Shown piece by piece: positions 1 through 7,529 of a stretch of 36,241 nt of DNA. The first letter of the stretch is position 1. Every line of letters starts with the position of its first letter. The position numbers and the translations under genes were made by a program. This stretch comes from DATCLS01 sp036563805 (GTDB lineage Bacteria > Actinomycetota > Acidimicrobiia > Acidimicrobiales > VFJN01): positions 1 to 36,241 of the forward strand of contig DATCLS010000065.1 in assembly GCA_036563805.1 (NCBI GenBank). Direction: 5' to 3'. The notes under the pieces are model-generated. The model saw only the letters and a program-made list of their open reading frames with translations, was not told where the DNA came from and did no database searches.

Positions 1-163
1 GACCGCAGCTGGAAGGACGCCGCCCCGGGCGTCCGGGCCTTTCCCCGGGGACCGCAGCTGGAAGGACGCCGCCCCGGGCGTCCGGGCCTTTCCCCGGGGA
101 CCGCAGCTGGAAGGACGCCGCCCCGGGCGTCCGGGCTTTTCCGCGGGGACCGCAGCTGGAAGG
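1..163. repeat. 49-bp tandem repeat with internal hairpins, 3.3 copies
   Basis: Copies begin at 1, 50, 99 and 148, so the period is exactly 49 bp. Copies 1 and 2 are identical. Copy 3 differs at two bases near its end. The fourth copy is kept only for its first 16 bases and then becomes the sigma-factor reading frame. Each full copy holds a perfect 7-bp inverted repeat, GGACGCC/GGCGTCC with a 6-nt loop, at 15-34, 64-83 and 113-132, followed by a short T-containing stretch. No stop codon, ATG or GTG lies in the plus-strand unit. The array may extend upstream of the window. It could act as a structured leader, a set of weak terminators or a protein-binding array; its function is not known. Confidence 0.95.
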
Positions 164-712
164 ATGCCCGCCGTGCCCGAGCCCGACGACCTGCGGCGCC
201 TGGCCGACGCGGCCGCTCACGGCGACGACGTGGCGCTGGCCGAGCTGGTCCGCGCCACCCAGCCCCTTGTGTGGCGCGTGTGCACCCACCTCGGCTCGGC
301 CGGCGAGGAGGAGGACCTCGTCCAGGAGACCTACCTGCGCGCCCTCCGCTCGCTGCGGTCGTACCGGGGCGAGGCCCCCGTGCGCGCCTGGCTGGCGGCA
401 GTGGCCCGGCACGTGTGCGCCGACCACGTGCGGCGGCGGGCCCGCCGGAGCCGGCTGCTGGGCCGCCTGCTGGCGGCGACGCCCGCTGGGACCCCGAGCC
501 ACAACGGCCCCGACGGCCTGACGGTCGACGCCCTACTGCTCGACGCCCTCGACCCCGACCGCCGGGAGGCGTTCGTCCTCACGCAGATCGCCGGCCTCAG
601 CTACGAGGAGGCGGCGGCCGCCGTCGGGTGCCCCATCGGGACGATCCGCTCGCGGGTGGCGCGAGCGCGCCGCGAGCTGACCACGCTGATCGAGCAGGCC
701 GAGGCGCGGTGA
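164..712 (+). CDS. sigC: ECF RNA polymerase sigma factor, SigC-like
   Basis: A 182-aa alternative sigma factor that would direct RNA polymerase to a specific promoter set. Region 2 spans about residues 27-95, with the -10 recognition core around EDLVQETYLRAL. Region 4 spans about 125-177 and carries the helix-turn-helix ending GTIRSRVARAR. Both the CADHVRRR stretch and region 4 resemble Mycobacterium tuberculosis SigC, and the length fits (about 185 aa). ATG 164 is the only possible start in the window because the upstream repeat array has no ATG, GTG or TTG in frame. GGAAGG abuts the ATG with no spacer, a poor ribosome-binding arrangement. No anti-sigma gene is adjacent, which is also true of SigC. 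A copper protein lies 69 bp downstream. The SigC assignment is by resemblance only. Confidence 0.88.
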   Translation: MPAVPEPDDLRRLADAAAHGDDVALAELVRATQPLVWRVCTHLGSAGEEEDLVQETYLRALRSLRSYRGEAPVRAWLAAVARHVCADHVRRRARRSRLLGRLLAATPAGTPSHNGPDGLTVDALLLDALDPDRREAFVLTQIAGLSYEEAAAAVGCPIGTIRSRVARARRELTTLIEQAEAR

Positions 713-743
713 CGCGGCGCTCGGGCCTGGAGCTCGCCCCCCC

Positions 744-769
744 GGGAACCAAACCCGGGCGCGGAGCGA
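744..769 (+). promoter_or_regulatory. possible ECF-type promoter upstream of the YcnI gene
   Basis: GGGAAC at 744-749 matches the -35 element typical of ECF sigma factors. A weak -10-like GCGAC lies at 765-769, about 15 nt further on. The GGGAAC also sits inside a CCCGGG-aaccaaa-CCCGGG hairpin (741-759), so the match may be incidental. If real, the upstream SigC-like factor would be the natural candidate to use it. Confidence 0.25.
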
Positions 770-781
770 CACATACGGTTC

Positions 782-1579
782 GTGGACGACACGAGGAAGC
801 AGAGACCGGGTTCCGGGGCCGGCCGCCTGCGGGCCGCCCGGGGTTCCGCCCGCGTGGTGGCCGCCGGGGCGGTGGCCGCCGCCGGCCTGGCCGCCGCCGT
901 GGTGGCCGCAACGCCGGCGTCCGCGCACGTCACCCCCGACCCGGCCGAGGCGCCCCGGGGCGGCTACGCCACCGTGCGGTTCCGGGTTCCCAACGAGGAG
1001 TCCGACGCCAACACCACCGAGGTGGAGATCAACTTCCCCACCGACACGCCGCTGGCGTCGGTGGCCGTCGAGCCGGTGCCCGGCTGGGAGTACCGGACCG
1101 AGACCACCCAGCTCGACGAGCCGGTGGAGACCGAGGCGGGCCAGATCAGCGAGGCCGTCACCCGGGTCACGTTCACCGGCGGCCAGATCCGGCCCGGCGA
1201 GTTCCAGGAGTTCGCCGTCCAGCTCGGGCCGCTGCCCACCGAGGCCGACACGATCCACTTCCCGACGCTGCAGACCTACGACAACGGCGACGTCGTCCGC
1301 TGGATCGACCCGCCGGCCGAGGACGGCTCCGAGCCCGAGAGCCCGGCCCCGGCGCTCACCCTCGTCGACGCCGACGAGGCGGGCGGCGCGAGCGACGGTG
1401 GGGCCGCCGACGACGAGGCGAGCGCCAGCGCTGCGCCCGCCGAGGGGGTCGCCAGCGACGACGACGTCAGCACGGCCCTGACCGTCGGCATCGTCGGCCT
1501 GGTGGTCGGCCTGCTCGGCCTGGCCACGGCGGTGTTCGCAATCCTCACGTCCCGGCGCCGCTCCCCCACCGGCTCGTAG
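782..1579 (+). CDS. ycnI: YcnI family (DUF1775) membrane-anchored copper-binding protein
   Basis: A 265-aa exported protein. A basic N-terminus and hydrophobic segment (residues 24-43) end in an ASA signal-peptidase site, so the mature protein starts with His49 (HVTPD). Known YcnI proteins bind Cu(II) through this N-terminal His. The DUF1775 domain covers about 49-185 and includes the typical VRWIDPP stretch near its end. An Asp/Glu/Ala-rich linker follows, then one C-terminal transmembrane helix (about 232-257) and a basic tail, giving an extracytoplasmic copper-handling domain anchored in the membrane. The GTG start has no other in-frame choice before the signal peptide. The usual neighbours CopC/CopD or Sco1 are absent. 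The SigC-like gene just upstream makes co-regulation plausible. Confidence 0.9.
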   Translation: MDDTRKQRPGSGAGRLRAARGSARVVAAGAVAAAGLAAAVVAATPASAHVTPDPAEAPRGGYATVRFRVPNEESDANTTEVEINFPTDTPLASVAVEPVPGWEYRTETTQLDEPVETEAGQISEAVTRVTFTGGQIRPGEFQEFAVQLGPLPTEADTIHFPTLQTYDNGDVVRWIDPPAEDGSEPESPAPALTLVDADEAGGASDGGAADDEASASAAPAEGVASDDDVSTALTVGIVGLVVGLLGLATAVFAILTSRRRSPTGS

Positions 1580-1640
1580 CGCCACCGGCTCGGGCCGGGG
1601 GCCGGTCCTCGCCCCGCCCCGGGCTCCGGTCCTTGGCTCA

Positions 1641-1658
1641 GGCGGAGGCCTGTCCGCC
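1641..1658. terminator. hairpin between convergent genes (weak terminator candidate)
   Basis: GGCGGA (1641-1646) and TCCGCC (1653-1658) form a 6-bp stem with a 6-nt loop between the convergent YcnI and PadR genes. There is no T-run on either strand, so this is only a candidate. Confidence 0.25.
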
Positions 1659-1703
1659 GAGCGGGCGGGCCGGGGCGTGGGCGGCGGCCGCGGAGCGGGA
1701 GGG

Positions 1704-2264
1704 TCAGTCCTCGGCCAGGAGTTGGTAGAGCTGCTTGCGGGCGTCGGCGACGATGGCGGTGGCGCGCTCGATCTGGTCAGGGCGGCCGCCCATCGACACC
1801 TGGCGGGCGGCGAGGCCAAGCCGGGCGACGGCCTCGCGCAGCTCGCCGACGGCGGCGCCGCCCCGGCGAGCCCGCTCCCACGGTGGGCCACCGGAGTCGT
1901 CGACCCGGCGGGCGGCCTCCTCGCGCCCGGCGTCGGTCAGCTCGTAGACCCGCTTGCCGTCGCGCTCGACCGACCGGGCCAGCCCCTCGTCCTCGAGGAG
2001 CTGGAGCGTCGGGTAGATCGAGCCCGGGCTCGGACGCCATGTGCCGCCGCTGCGCTCGTCGAGCCGCATGATCAGGTCGTAGCCGTGGCCCGGCTCGTCG
2101 GCCAACAGCGCCAGCAGCGCGGTGCGGACGTCGCCCCGCCGGCGCCGCCCGCCCCGCCGGCCGCCACGGCCGCCCCCTCCCCCGCCGGGCCCCCCGCCCG
2201 GGTGATACGGGCGCCGCGGGAAGTCGCCGCCAAGGTCTCGGAACTCACGGAAGTCTCGGTGCAT
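1704..2264 (-). CDS. PadR family transcriptional regulator with Gly/Arg-rich N-terminus
   Basis: A 186-aa DNA-binding regulator. Residues 21-46 are an unusual Gly/Arg-rich arm. The PadR winged helix follows at about 47-120: LLALLADEPGHGYDLI, then SPGSIYPTLQLLEDEGL and a wing ending in YELTDAGRE. The C-terminal part (about 135-186) is a helical dimerisation region with AARQV and ARKQLYQLL. The ATG at 2264 is preceded by a good Shine-Dalgarno sequence (GAAGGAG, 8 nt away). The gene is divergent from the 80-aa gene at 2415 and shares a 150-bp control region holding a palindrome over its own -10 element, which suggests autoregulation. No obvious transporter target is next to it. The ligand is unknown. 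Confidence 0.9.
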   Translation of the reverse strand: MHRDFREFRDLGGDFPRRPYHPGGGPGGGGGGRGGRRGGRRRRGDVRTALLALLADEPGHGYDLIMRLDERSGGTWRPSPGSIYPTLQLLEDEGLARSVERDGKRVYELTDAGREEAARRVDDSGGPPWERARRGGAAVGELREAVARLGLAARQVSMGGRPDQIERATAIVADARKQLYQLLAED

Positions 2265-2300
2265 CGGTCACGCTCCTTCGCCGTTCGATCACGTGCGCTC

Positions 2301-2329
2301 ACGATATATCGCGACACGCCGGCGACCAA
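2301..2329 (-). promoter_or_regulatory. PadR gene promoter with overlapping palindromic operator
   Basis: On the minus strand, TTGGTC (2329-2324) and TATCGT (2306-2301) are separated by 17 nt, a standard -35/-10 pair about 30 nt upstream of the PadR ATG. The perfect 10-bp palindrome CGATATATCG at 2302-2311 overlaps the -10 box. AT-rich dyads of this kind are common PadR operators, so repressor binding here would block its own transcription. Confidence 0.55.
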
Positions 2330-2414
2330 CGGCGCTGGCTGAAATCCGCGGGTTTCCCGTTCTGGCGCCGGGTCGCAGTGGGTAGGCGGACGGGCGAGGG
2401 CCAGGGAGGTCGTG

Positions 2415-2657
2415 ATGGGTAAGCCTGATGAGCTCACGGCGAAGGAGCGCCGGCAGTTCGAAGACCTGATCCGGACGTACTTCGAGTTCGAGGCCTACGA
2501 CCCCCACGCCGGCGGTCCGGCGCCGGCGGCGTCCGACCCGGAGTCGTCGCTGCCGCCCCTGCCGGCGTTGTCGCCGCTGCGCCGGGCCCGCTGGCCCTGG
2601 CTGCGCTGGCGGCGGTGGCGGCGCCGACCCGCCGGGCCGGCCGGCCGGCCGGGCTGA
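2415..2657 (+). CDS. small hypothetical protein with Arg/Pro-rich tail
   Basis: An 80-aa protein that I do not recognise. The first 35 residues (LTAKERRQFEDLIRTYFEFE) look like a charged amphipathic helix. The rest is low complexity: a Pro/Ala linker, then a Trp/Arg-rich stretch (about 55-75) that could bind nucleic acid or membrane. ATG 2415 is chosen over GTG 2412 because AGGGAGG ends 5 nt before the ATG. The good ribosome-binding site and the position opposite the PadR gene argue that it is real. The C-terminal half merges into the GC-rich repeat DNA downstream, so its end may have changed recently. Confidence 0.6.
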   Translation: MGKPDELTAKERRQFEDLIRTYFEFEAYDPHAGGPAPAASDPESSLPPLPALSPLRRARWPWLRWRRWRRRPAGPAGRPG

Positions 2658-2732
2658 GCCCGCCAGCCGCACCGAACCGGCAGCCGGCCCGTCCAGCGGC
2701 GCCGACCCGGCGACCGACAGAGCAGACGGGCA

Positions 2733-2851
2733 GGCGGGCCGAGCGGGCCTGGCTGAGCCGGCGCCGGGCAGGCGGGCCGATCCGCCGGGCAGGCGGGCCG
2801 ATCCGCCGGGCTGGCGGGCCGAGCGGGCCTGGCTGAGCCGGCGCCGGGCAG
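2733..2851. repeat. GC-rich nested minisatellite
   Basis: A 39-bp sequence at 2733-2771 recurs exactly at 2813-2851. Between them lie two tandem copies of a 21-bp unit (2771-2791 and 2792-2812) that differ at one base, so a repeat sits inside a repeat. The unit is built from GGCGGGCC and CCGCCGGGC words and is rich in self-pairing. It fills most of the 293-bp gap between the small hypothetical gene and the GNAT gene. No convincing coding frame covers it. Confidence 0.85.
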
Positions 2852-2950
2852 CGCCGGCCGGTCAACCGCGCCGGCCGAACCGACGGCTGCCGAGCCGAGC
2901 CGGGCCCGTCCGCGTTTTGCCGGCGCCGCCGCGGCGGGCAGGCTGACGGC

Positions 2951-3442
2951 GTGCTGATCAGGGACGCGACACCGGACGACTGGCCCGCCATGTGGGCCTT
3001 CATGCGGCGCATCGTGGCGGCGGGCGAGACGTACACCTTCGACCCGGACAGCCCCGAGGAGCGGATCCGGGCCTACTGGCTCCACCTCGAGCCGCCCGGC
3101 CGGACGGTCGTGGCGGTCGACGACGACGGCACGGTGGTCGGCACCGCCGAGACCCACCCCAACTACGGCGGGGCGGGCCGCCACGTCGCCAACGCCGGCT
3201 TCATGGTCGACCCCGACCACGCCGGCCAGGGCATCGGCCGGGCGCTGGGCGAGCACGTGATCGACCTGGCCCGCGCCGACGGCTACCGGGCCATGGTGTT
3301 CAACGCCGTGGTCGAGACCAACACCGGCGCCGTCGCCCTGTGGCGCTCACTCGGGTTCCGGATCCTCGCCACCATCCCCGAGGCCTTCCATCACCCGACC
3401 GAGGGCTACGTCGGGCTCCACGTCATGCATCGCTTTCTGTGA
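2951..3442 (+). CDS. GNAT family N-acetyltransferase, Mpr1-like
   Basis: A 163-aa acetyl-CoA-dependent N-acetyltransferase. The GNAT core is clear: beta-strand NAGFMVDPDH, then the acetyl-CoA pyrophosphate loop QGIGRALGEH (motif A, about residues 91-103), then the later motif FNAVVETNTGAVALWRSLGF. The run from NAGF to LWRSLGF resembles yeast Mpr1, which acetylates toxic proline analogues such as azetidine-2-carboxylate. That likeness is from memory and the substrate is not proven. The GTG start at 2951 has no strong ribosome-binding site. The gene stands alone between repeat DNA and a lipoprotein gene. Confidence 0.88.
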   Translation: MLIRDATPDDWPAMWAFMRRIVAAGETYTFDPDSPEERIRAYWLHLEPPGRTVVAVDDDGTVVGTAETHPNYGGAGRHVANAGFMVDPDHAGQGIGRALGEHVIDLARADGYRAMVFNAVVETNTGAVALWRSLGFRILATIPEAFHHPTEGYVGLHVMHRFL

Positions 3443-3559
3443 GATCTGGTCGGGATACGCGGCCGATTTGCCACAGCGCGTATCCATGGACGCGCTCCCA
3501 GCGATTGCACCCCTGAAGTGTCGAAAGGGGGCGGGCTGCCGGGGTAGGGAGTGACCAGA

Positions 3560-4111
3560 ATGTCGGTTGGGGAGGAAGCGCCGGTTCGCCGGCGCGGTAG
3601 CGCGCCCGCCGGCGTGCGCGTGGCGGCCGCGGCGGTGGCCGCGCTGCTCGTCGGCGCGGCGGCGTGCGGGAACGGTGAGCCGACGAGCGACGAGGCGAGC
3701 TTCGGGGCGTCGTCCGTGAACGACAGCTCGTCGACCTCGACGACGGCGCCGCCGGTCGGGACCCCGTTCCCCGACGGCGTGTACCAGTGGTCGTTGACCG
3801 CCGAGGACTGGACGGCGGCCGGGCTGCCGGGCGACACGGAGTCCGACGTCCAGCACCACGTCGTGACGTTCGCCGGCGGCACGGCCTACGACATCGCCGT
3901 GCACGAGGACGGCACCCGCGAGCCGGCGTCCACCTGGCACTACGCGTCGACCGGCGAGCAGGAGATCACCCTCACCGACGAAGAGGGCCGGAGCCTCCGG
4001 CTCCACTGGGAGCTGGGCGAGAACGAGCTCACGTTCACGATGGACCCGAACGAGGGCGAGCCCTACGACCGGGCGCTGTGGACCGCCCGGCCCCTCGCCA
4101 AGGTCGGCTGA
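3560..4111 (+). CDS. putative secreted lipoprotein of unknown function
   Basis: A 183-aa lipoprotein. An Arg-rich N-terminus and hydrophobic segment (about 19-34) lead to the lipobox VGAAAC, with Cys36 as the lipidated residue. A Ser/Thr-rich linker (about 48-65) follows, then a compact domain (about 70-183) that looks beta-rich and lipocalin-like: GVYQWSLTAEDW, the HHVVTF strand, WHYASTGEQEITLTDE and ENELTFTMDP. I do not recognise the family. ATG 3560 is preferred over GTG 3551 because AGGGAG ends 8 nt before the ATG. It is convergent with the SDR gene. Confidence 0.75.
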   Translation: MSVGEEAPVRRRGSAPAGVRVAAAAVAALLVGAAACGNGEPTSDEASFGASSVNDSSSTSTTAPPVGTPFPDGVYQWSLTAEDWTAAGLPGDTESDVQHHVVTFAGGTAYDIAVHEDGTREPASTWHYASTGEQEITLTDEEGRSLRLHWELGENELTFTMDPNEGEPYDRALWTARPLAKVG

Positions 4112-4225
4112 CCGCAACGCCAGCTCGGCCGACACCCAGCGCGGCCGGCCGAACGCGCCGGCGCACGGCGCCCCGGCCGGTCGCCGCGGCCCGGCCGGCG
4201 GAGCCCGGCCGGCATCCACCCGGGA

Positions 4226-4978
4226 TCAGGTCGTGATCGACCCCCCGTTGATCTCGATCGTCTGGCCGGTCACCCAGGCGGCTTCCTCCGACGCCAGCCA
4301 CACGCAGGCGGCGCCGACGTCCTCGGGCACGCCCGTCCGCCCGACCGGCACCCGCCGGGCGAGCTGCGCCGTCGCCGTCCGGTCCTCGACCGACATCAAG
4401 CCGAGCGCCAGCGTGTTGCAGGTGACGCCGGTGCCCGCCACCTCCAGCGCCAACGTGCGGGTGAACGCCAGTCCCCCGCCCTTGCCGGCGCTGTAGGGGC
4501 TGACGCCGATGCCCACCCCGCCGGTCCCGGCGCCGGACGAGATCGTGATGACCCGGCCCCAGCCCCGGTCGCACATGCCGTCGATCACGGCCTTCGTGCA
4601 GTGGAGGACGCCGTAGAGGTTGACCCGGATGGGGCCCTCCCACTCCTCGGGCGCCAGCTCGCGGAACGGCGCCAGCCGCATGCCCTCGGCCCCGCCGTTG
4701 CCGGCGTTGTTGACGAGGATGTCGACCGGGCCGAGCGTGTCGACGACGGCCGCCACCCCGGCGGTCACGGCGTCGAGGTCGGTGACGTCGAACGGCGCGG
4801 CCACGGCCCGCCCCCCGGCCGCCTCGATGGCGGCGGTGGTGGCCTCGGCCCGCTCGGGCACGACGTCGTTCACGGCCACGGCTGCGCCCTGGCCGGCCAG
4901 CATGCGGGCGATGCCGGCGCCGACGTTCTGGCCGGCGCCGGTCACGAGGGCCACCCGGCCCGACAGGTCGAAGATCAC
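4226..4978 (-). CDS. SDR family NAD(P)-dependent oxidoreductase
   Basis: A 250-aa classical short-chain dehydrogenase/reductase that would interconvert an alcohol and a ketone. The cofactor motif TGAGQNVG is at 13-20, NNAG at 90-93, and the catalytic Tyr162-x-x-x-Lys166 follows Ser147/Ser148. GTG 4978 is chosen because SDR proteins begin shortly before the GRVALVTG strand. An upstream ATG at 5020 would add a Gly-rich extension of doubtful worth. It is the last gene of the minus-strand LLM - P450 - SDR operon, 49 nt after the P450 stop, which suits oxidation of a P450-made alcohol (inference). The substrate is unknown. Confidence 0.9.
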   Translation of the reverse strand: MIFDLSGRVALVTGAGQNVGAGIARMLAGQGAAVAVNDVVPERAEATTAAIEAAGGRAVAAPFDVTDLDAVTAGVAAVVDTLGPVDILVNNAGNGGAEGMRLAPFRELAPEEWEGPIRVNLYGVLHCTKAVIDGMCDRGWGRVITISSGAGTGGVGIGVSPYSAGKGGGLAFTRTLALEVAGTGVTCNTLALGLMSVEDRTATAQLARRVPVGRTGVPEDVGAACVWLASEEAAWVTGQTIEINGGSITT

Positions 4979-5027
4979 GCCGCCCCCACCGGAGCTCGCC
5001 GTACGCTCACCGGAACCCACCCCACGC

Positions 5028-6254
5028 TCACACGAACTGGAAGTCGAGGTGGGCCGACTTCAGCCCGTACACGAAGGCGTTGGGCATCTCGACCGGCTCC
5101 GTCCCCGGCGTGAGCCGGAACGACCGCACCCGGCGCACCAGCTCCTCGAAGAACACCCGGAGCTCGAGGCGGGCCAGTGCCGCCCCCAGGCAGAAGTGGG
5201 TGCCGAATCCGAACGACAGGTGGTTGTTGGGCTGGCGGGTCACGTCGAACCGCTCGGGGTCGGCGAAGTGGGCCGGGTCCCGGTTGGCCGCCGAGTACAT
5301 GAGCACGAGCTGCTGGCCCTTCTCGATCGGCTGCCCGCCGACCGTGGTGTCGGTGGCCGCCACCCGGCACATGTTGTGGATCGGGGTGACGTAGCGGATG
5401 AACTCCTCGACGGCCACCTCGATGTCGGCCCCGTCGCGCAGCAGTCGCCACTGGTCGGGGTGGTCGATCAACAACAGCAGCGTGCGGGCGATCACCGTGC
5501 GGGTCGTCTCGGCCCCGCCGTCGAGCAGGAGCAGGCAATCGGACAGCACGTCGGCCAGGTCGAGGGGCTGGCCGTCGATCGTGGCCTCGGTCCAGACCGA
5601 CATGACGTCGTCGGCCGGGCACCGGCGCTTCTCGTCGTACAGCTCGGCGGCGGCCGTGTGGAACTCGACGACGGCGTCGATGCCGTCCTCGTTGGTGTAG
5701 CGGGGGCCGCCGCCCAGGGCGATCGAGCGCTCCGACCAGTCGGCCAGCTCGGGCCACCGCTCCTCGGGGAACCCGAGCAGCCAGGCGATCGTCCGGGCCG
5801 GGAGCGGTGCGGCCAGGTCGCGGACGACCTCGGCCGACCCACCTTTGGCCTGGACGGCGTCGAACAGCCCGACGACGGTCCGGCGCACGTGCTCCTCGCG
5901 GGACGCCACCGCCCGGGGCGTGAACCGGCGCGAGACCAGGGACCGGCGCTTCTGGTGGAGCGGGTCGTCGAGCCCGATCATCGCCGGGTCGGCCGGGATG
6001 TTGGGCCGGTACCCGCCCTTGACCTGGTCGGAGCTGATGAAGACCTCCTTGCGCCGCTCGACGTCGACGATGTCGTCGTAGCGGGAGACGCCCCACAGCT
6101 CGTTGGTCGCATCCCAGTACACCGGCGCGTGCTCGCGCATCCAGGCGTAGGTCGGGTACGGGTCGGTGACGTAGAACTGCCCGTCGAGCAGGTCGATGGA
6201 CCGTGTCTCCGCGGGGGTCGAGGCCCGGGTCCCGGTCACGGGCCGATCGGTCAC
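5028..6254 (-). CDS. cytochrome P450
   Basis: A 408-aa soluble bacterial P450 that would insert oxygen from O2 into an organic substrate. The I-helix has GGAETT (246-251), the K-helix ExxR is E284-R287, and the haem loop is F348-G-F-G-T-H-F-C355-L-G with Cys355 as the iron ligand. The GTG start at 6254 overlaps the TGA of the upstream LLM gene as GTGA (4-bp overlap), which fixes the start and shows translational coupling. The open frame continues far upstream, but that part is antisense or out-of-frame to the LLM gene and is not coding. No ferredoxin or reductase gene is adjacent, so electrons must come from elsewhere. CYP family and substrate are not assigned. Confidence 0.93.
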   Translation of the reverse strand: MTDRPVTGTRASTPAETRSIDLLDGQFYVTDPYPTYAWMREHAPVYWDATNELWGVSRYDDIVDVERRKEVFISSDQVKGGYRPNIPADPAMIGLDDPLHQKRRSLVSRRFTPRAVASREEHVRRTVVGLFDAVQAKGGSAEVVRDLAAPLPARTIAWLLGFPEERWPELADWSERSIALGGGPRYTNEDGIDAVVEFHTAAAELYDEKRRCPADDVMSVWTEATIDGQPLDLADVLSDCLLLLDGGAETTRTVIARTLLLLIDHPDQWRLLRDGADIEVAVEEFIRYVTPIHNMCRVAATDTTVGGQPIEKGQQLVLMYSAANRDPAHFADPERFDVTRQPNNHLSFGFGTHFCLGAALARLELRVFFEELVRRVRSFRLTPGTEPVEMPNAFVYGLKSAHLDFQFV

Positions 6255-7390
6255 CGACCGACCCCCGAGCCCGCGGCCGCCTCCTCCCGGAACCGGGTGG
6301 TGCGGTGCACCGGGTCGGTGTCGATCTTGGGGATCACGTGCTCCCCCATCAGCCGGATCATCTCCAGCGTGTCCTCGTGCGGCGCCGAGCCGACGCCGAA
6401 GACGAGCTGGTCGCAGCCCGCCTCCTGCCAGCGGCGGCACTGCTCGAGGGCGTGATCGGGGTCGCCGATGATGCTCCCCCGCTCCCGGGCGTAGGGGACC
6501 TGGTCGGGCGTCATGTCGGGGATCAGCTCGGGCCAGCGGGGGATCTCCGGCGGGTGGGGGAACGTGTCGTGGTACCGGTACACGTTGCTGACCAGGTAGT
6601 TGTTGTACGGCGCCGTGGCCGAGGCGATGGCGTCGCGCTCGTCCTCGGCGACGTAGGCCGCGGTCGTCACCATGACGTTGTCGTTGACGAACGCGCCGAC
6701 CGGCTCGGCGTCGCGGATGGCCTTCTTGTAGGCGGTCATGACCGGCTCGAGCTCCTGGATCGAGCCCACCGAGAAGCCGAGAACGCCCAGTCCCCGCCGC
6801 GCCGCCATCTCGTAGCTGCTCACGTTGCCGGCCGCGTACCACATGGCCGGGTGCGGCTTGCACCAGGGCTTGGGCAGGACCTTGCGGGGCGGCAGCGACC
6901 AGTACTTCCCCTCGTAGCCCTCGTAGGTGTCCTGCAGCCACATCTTGGGGAACTCGGCGATGACGTCCTCCCAGATCTCCCGGGTCTTGGACAGGTCGTC
7001 CATGTCCGGCAGGAAGCCGAGGATCTCGTGGCTCCCGGCCCCTCGGCCGGTGCCGAACTCGAACCGGCCGCCGGAGAGGTGGTCGAGCATCGCCACCGTC
7101 TCGGCCACCTTGACCGGATGGTTGACCTGGGGCAGCGGGTTGAAGATGCCGGACCCGAGGTGGATGCGCTCGGTGGCGTGGGCCAGGTAGGCGAGCACGA
7201 CGTCGTTGGCCGACAGGTGCGAGTACTCGTCGAGGAAGTGGTGCTCGGTGGCCCAGACGTACTTGAAGCCGGCCTTGTCGGCCGCGATGACGCACTCGAG
7301 GTCGTTCTCGATCGAGCGGTGCTCGGCGTCCGGGTCGCCCTCGCGGCGGTAGGCGGGCACGAACCCCTGGATGAAGATGCCGAACTCCAT
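6251..7390 (-). CDS. LLM class flavin-dependent oxidoreductase (luciferase-like)
   Basis: A 379-aa bacterial-luciferase-like enzyme, a TIM barrel that uses FMN or F420. Typical marks are the N-terminal strand FGIFIQGF, the WATEHHF motif, LGSGIFNPLPQVNHPVKVAETVAMLDHLSGGRF, split here only by naming, and a C-terminal DQLVFGVGSAPHEDTLEMI. The form with TEHHF and HPVKVAE is the flavin-monooxygenase-like branch, but the cofactor cannot be settled from sequence alone. ATG 7390 is preferred over GTG 7408 because GAGGGG lies about 6 nt before it. A minus-strand TAGACT (-10-like) lies about 35 nt upstream. It is the first gene of the operon and overlaps the P450 by 4 bp. It probably acts on the same substrate as the P450 and SDR. 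Confidence 0.9.
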   Translation of the reverse strand: MEFGIFIQGFVPAYRREGDPDAEHRSIENDLECVIAADKAGFKYVWATEHHFLDEYSHLSANDVVLAYLAHATERIHLGSGIFNPLPQVNHPVKVAETVAMLDHLSGGRFEFGTGRGAGSHEILGFLPDMDDLSKTREIWEDVIAEFPKMWLQDTYEGYEGKYWSLPPRKVLPKPWCKPHPAMWYAAGNVSSYEMAARRGLGVLGFSVGSIQELEPVMTAYKKAIRDAEPVGAFVNDNVMVTTAAYVAEDERDAIASATAPYNNYLVSNVYRYHDTFPHPPEIPRWPELIPDMTPDQVPYARERGSIIGDPDHALEQCRRWQEAGCDQLVFGVGSAPHEDTLEMIRLMGEHVIPKIDTDPVHRTTRFREEAAAGSGVGR

Positions 7391-7448
7391 GTGAACCCCC
7401 CTCGTCACAACCGGAGGCCCGCCAGTCTAGAACCGATCGGGCACCGAG

Positions 7449-7462
7449 CGGAACACGTTTCA
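7449..7462. promoter_or_regulatory. KstR-like operator candidate in divergent promoter region
   Basis: The 14-mer at 7449-7462 fits the KstR consensus TnnAACnnGTTnnA at every fixed position except the first (C for T). KstR is the TetR-family repressor of cholesterol catabolism in mycobacteria and rhodococci. The site lies between the divergent LLM operon and kinase gene, next to TACGGT at 7475-7480 (a -10-like box for the kinase). A single near-match in GC-rich DNA is weak evidence. Confidence 0.3.
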
Positions 7463-7529
7463 ATTTTCGCTGTGTACGGTGTGCGCTGTCCGACGTGCCG
7501 CGGCGGCGGGCGACGAGGAGACGGGGGGA

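Noticed and set aside
1..163. A CRISPR array.
   Set aside because: The 49-bp units are contiguous with no spacers.
4620..6455. A 611-codon plus-strand open frame opposite the P450 and SDR.
   Set aside because: It is the antisense shadow of two clear gene families; its composition (Val/Gly/Arg/His) is typical of such shadows in high-GC DNA.
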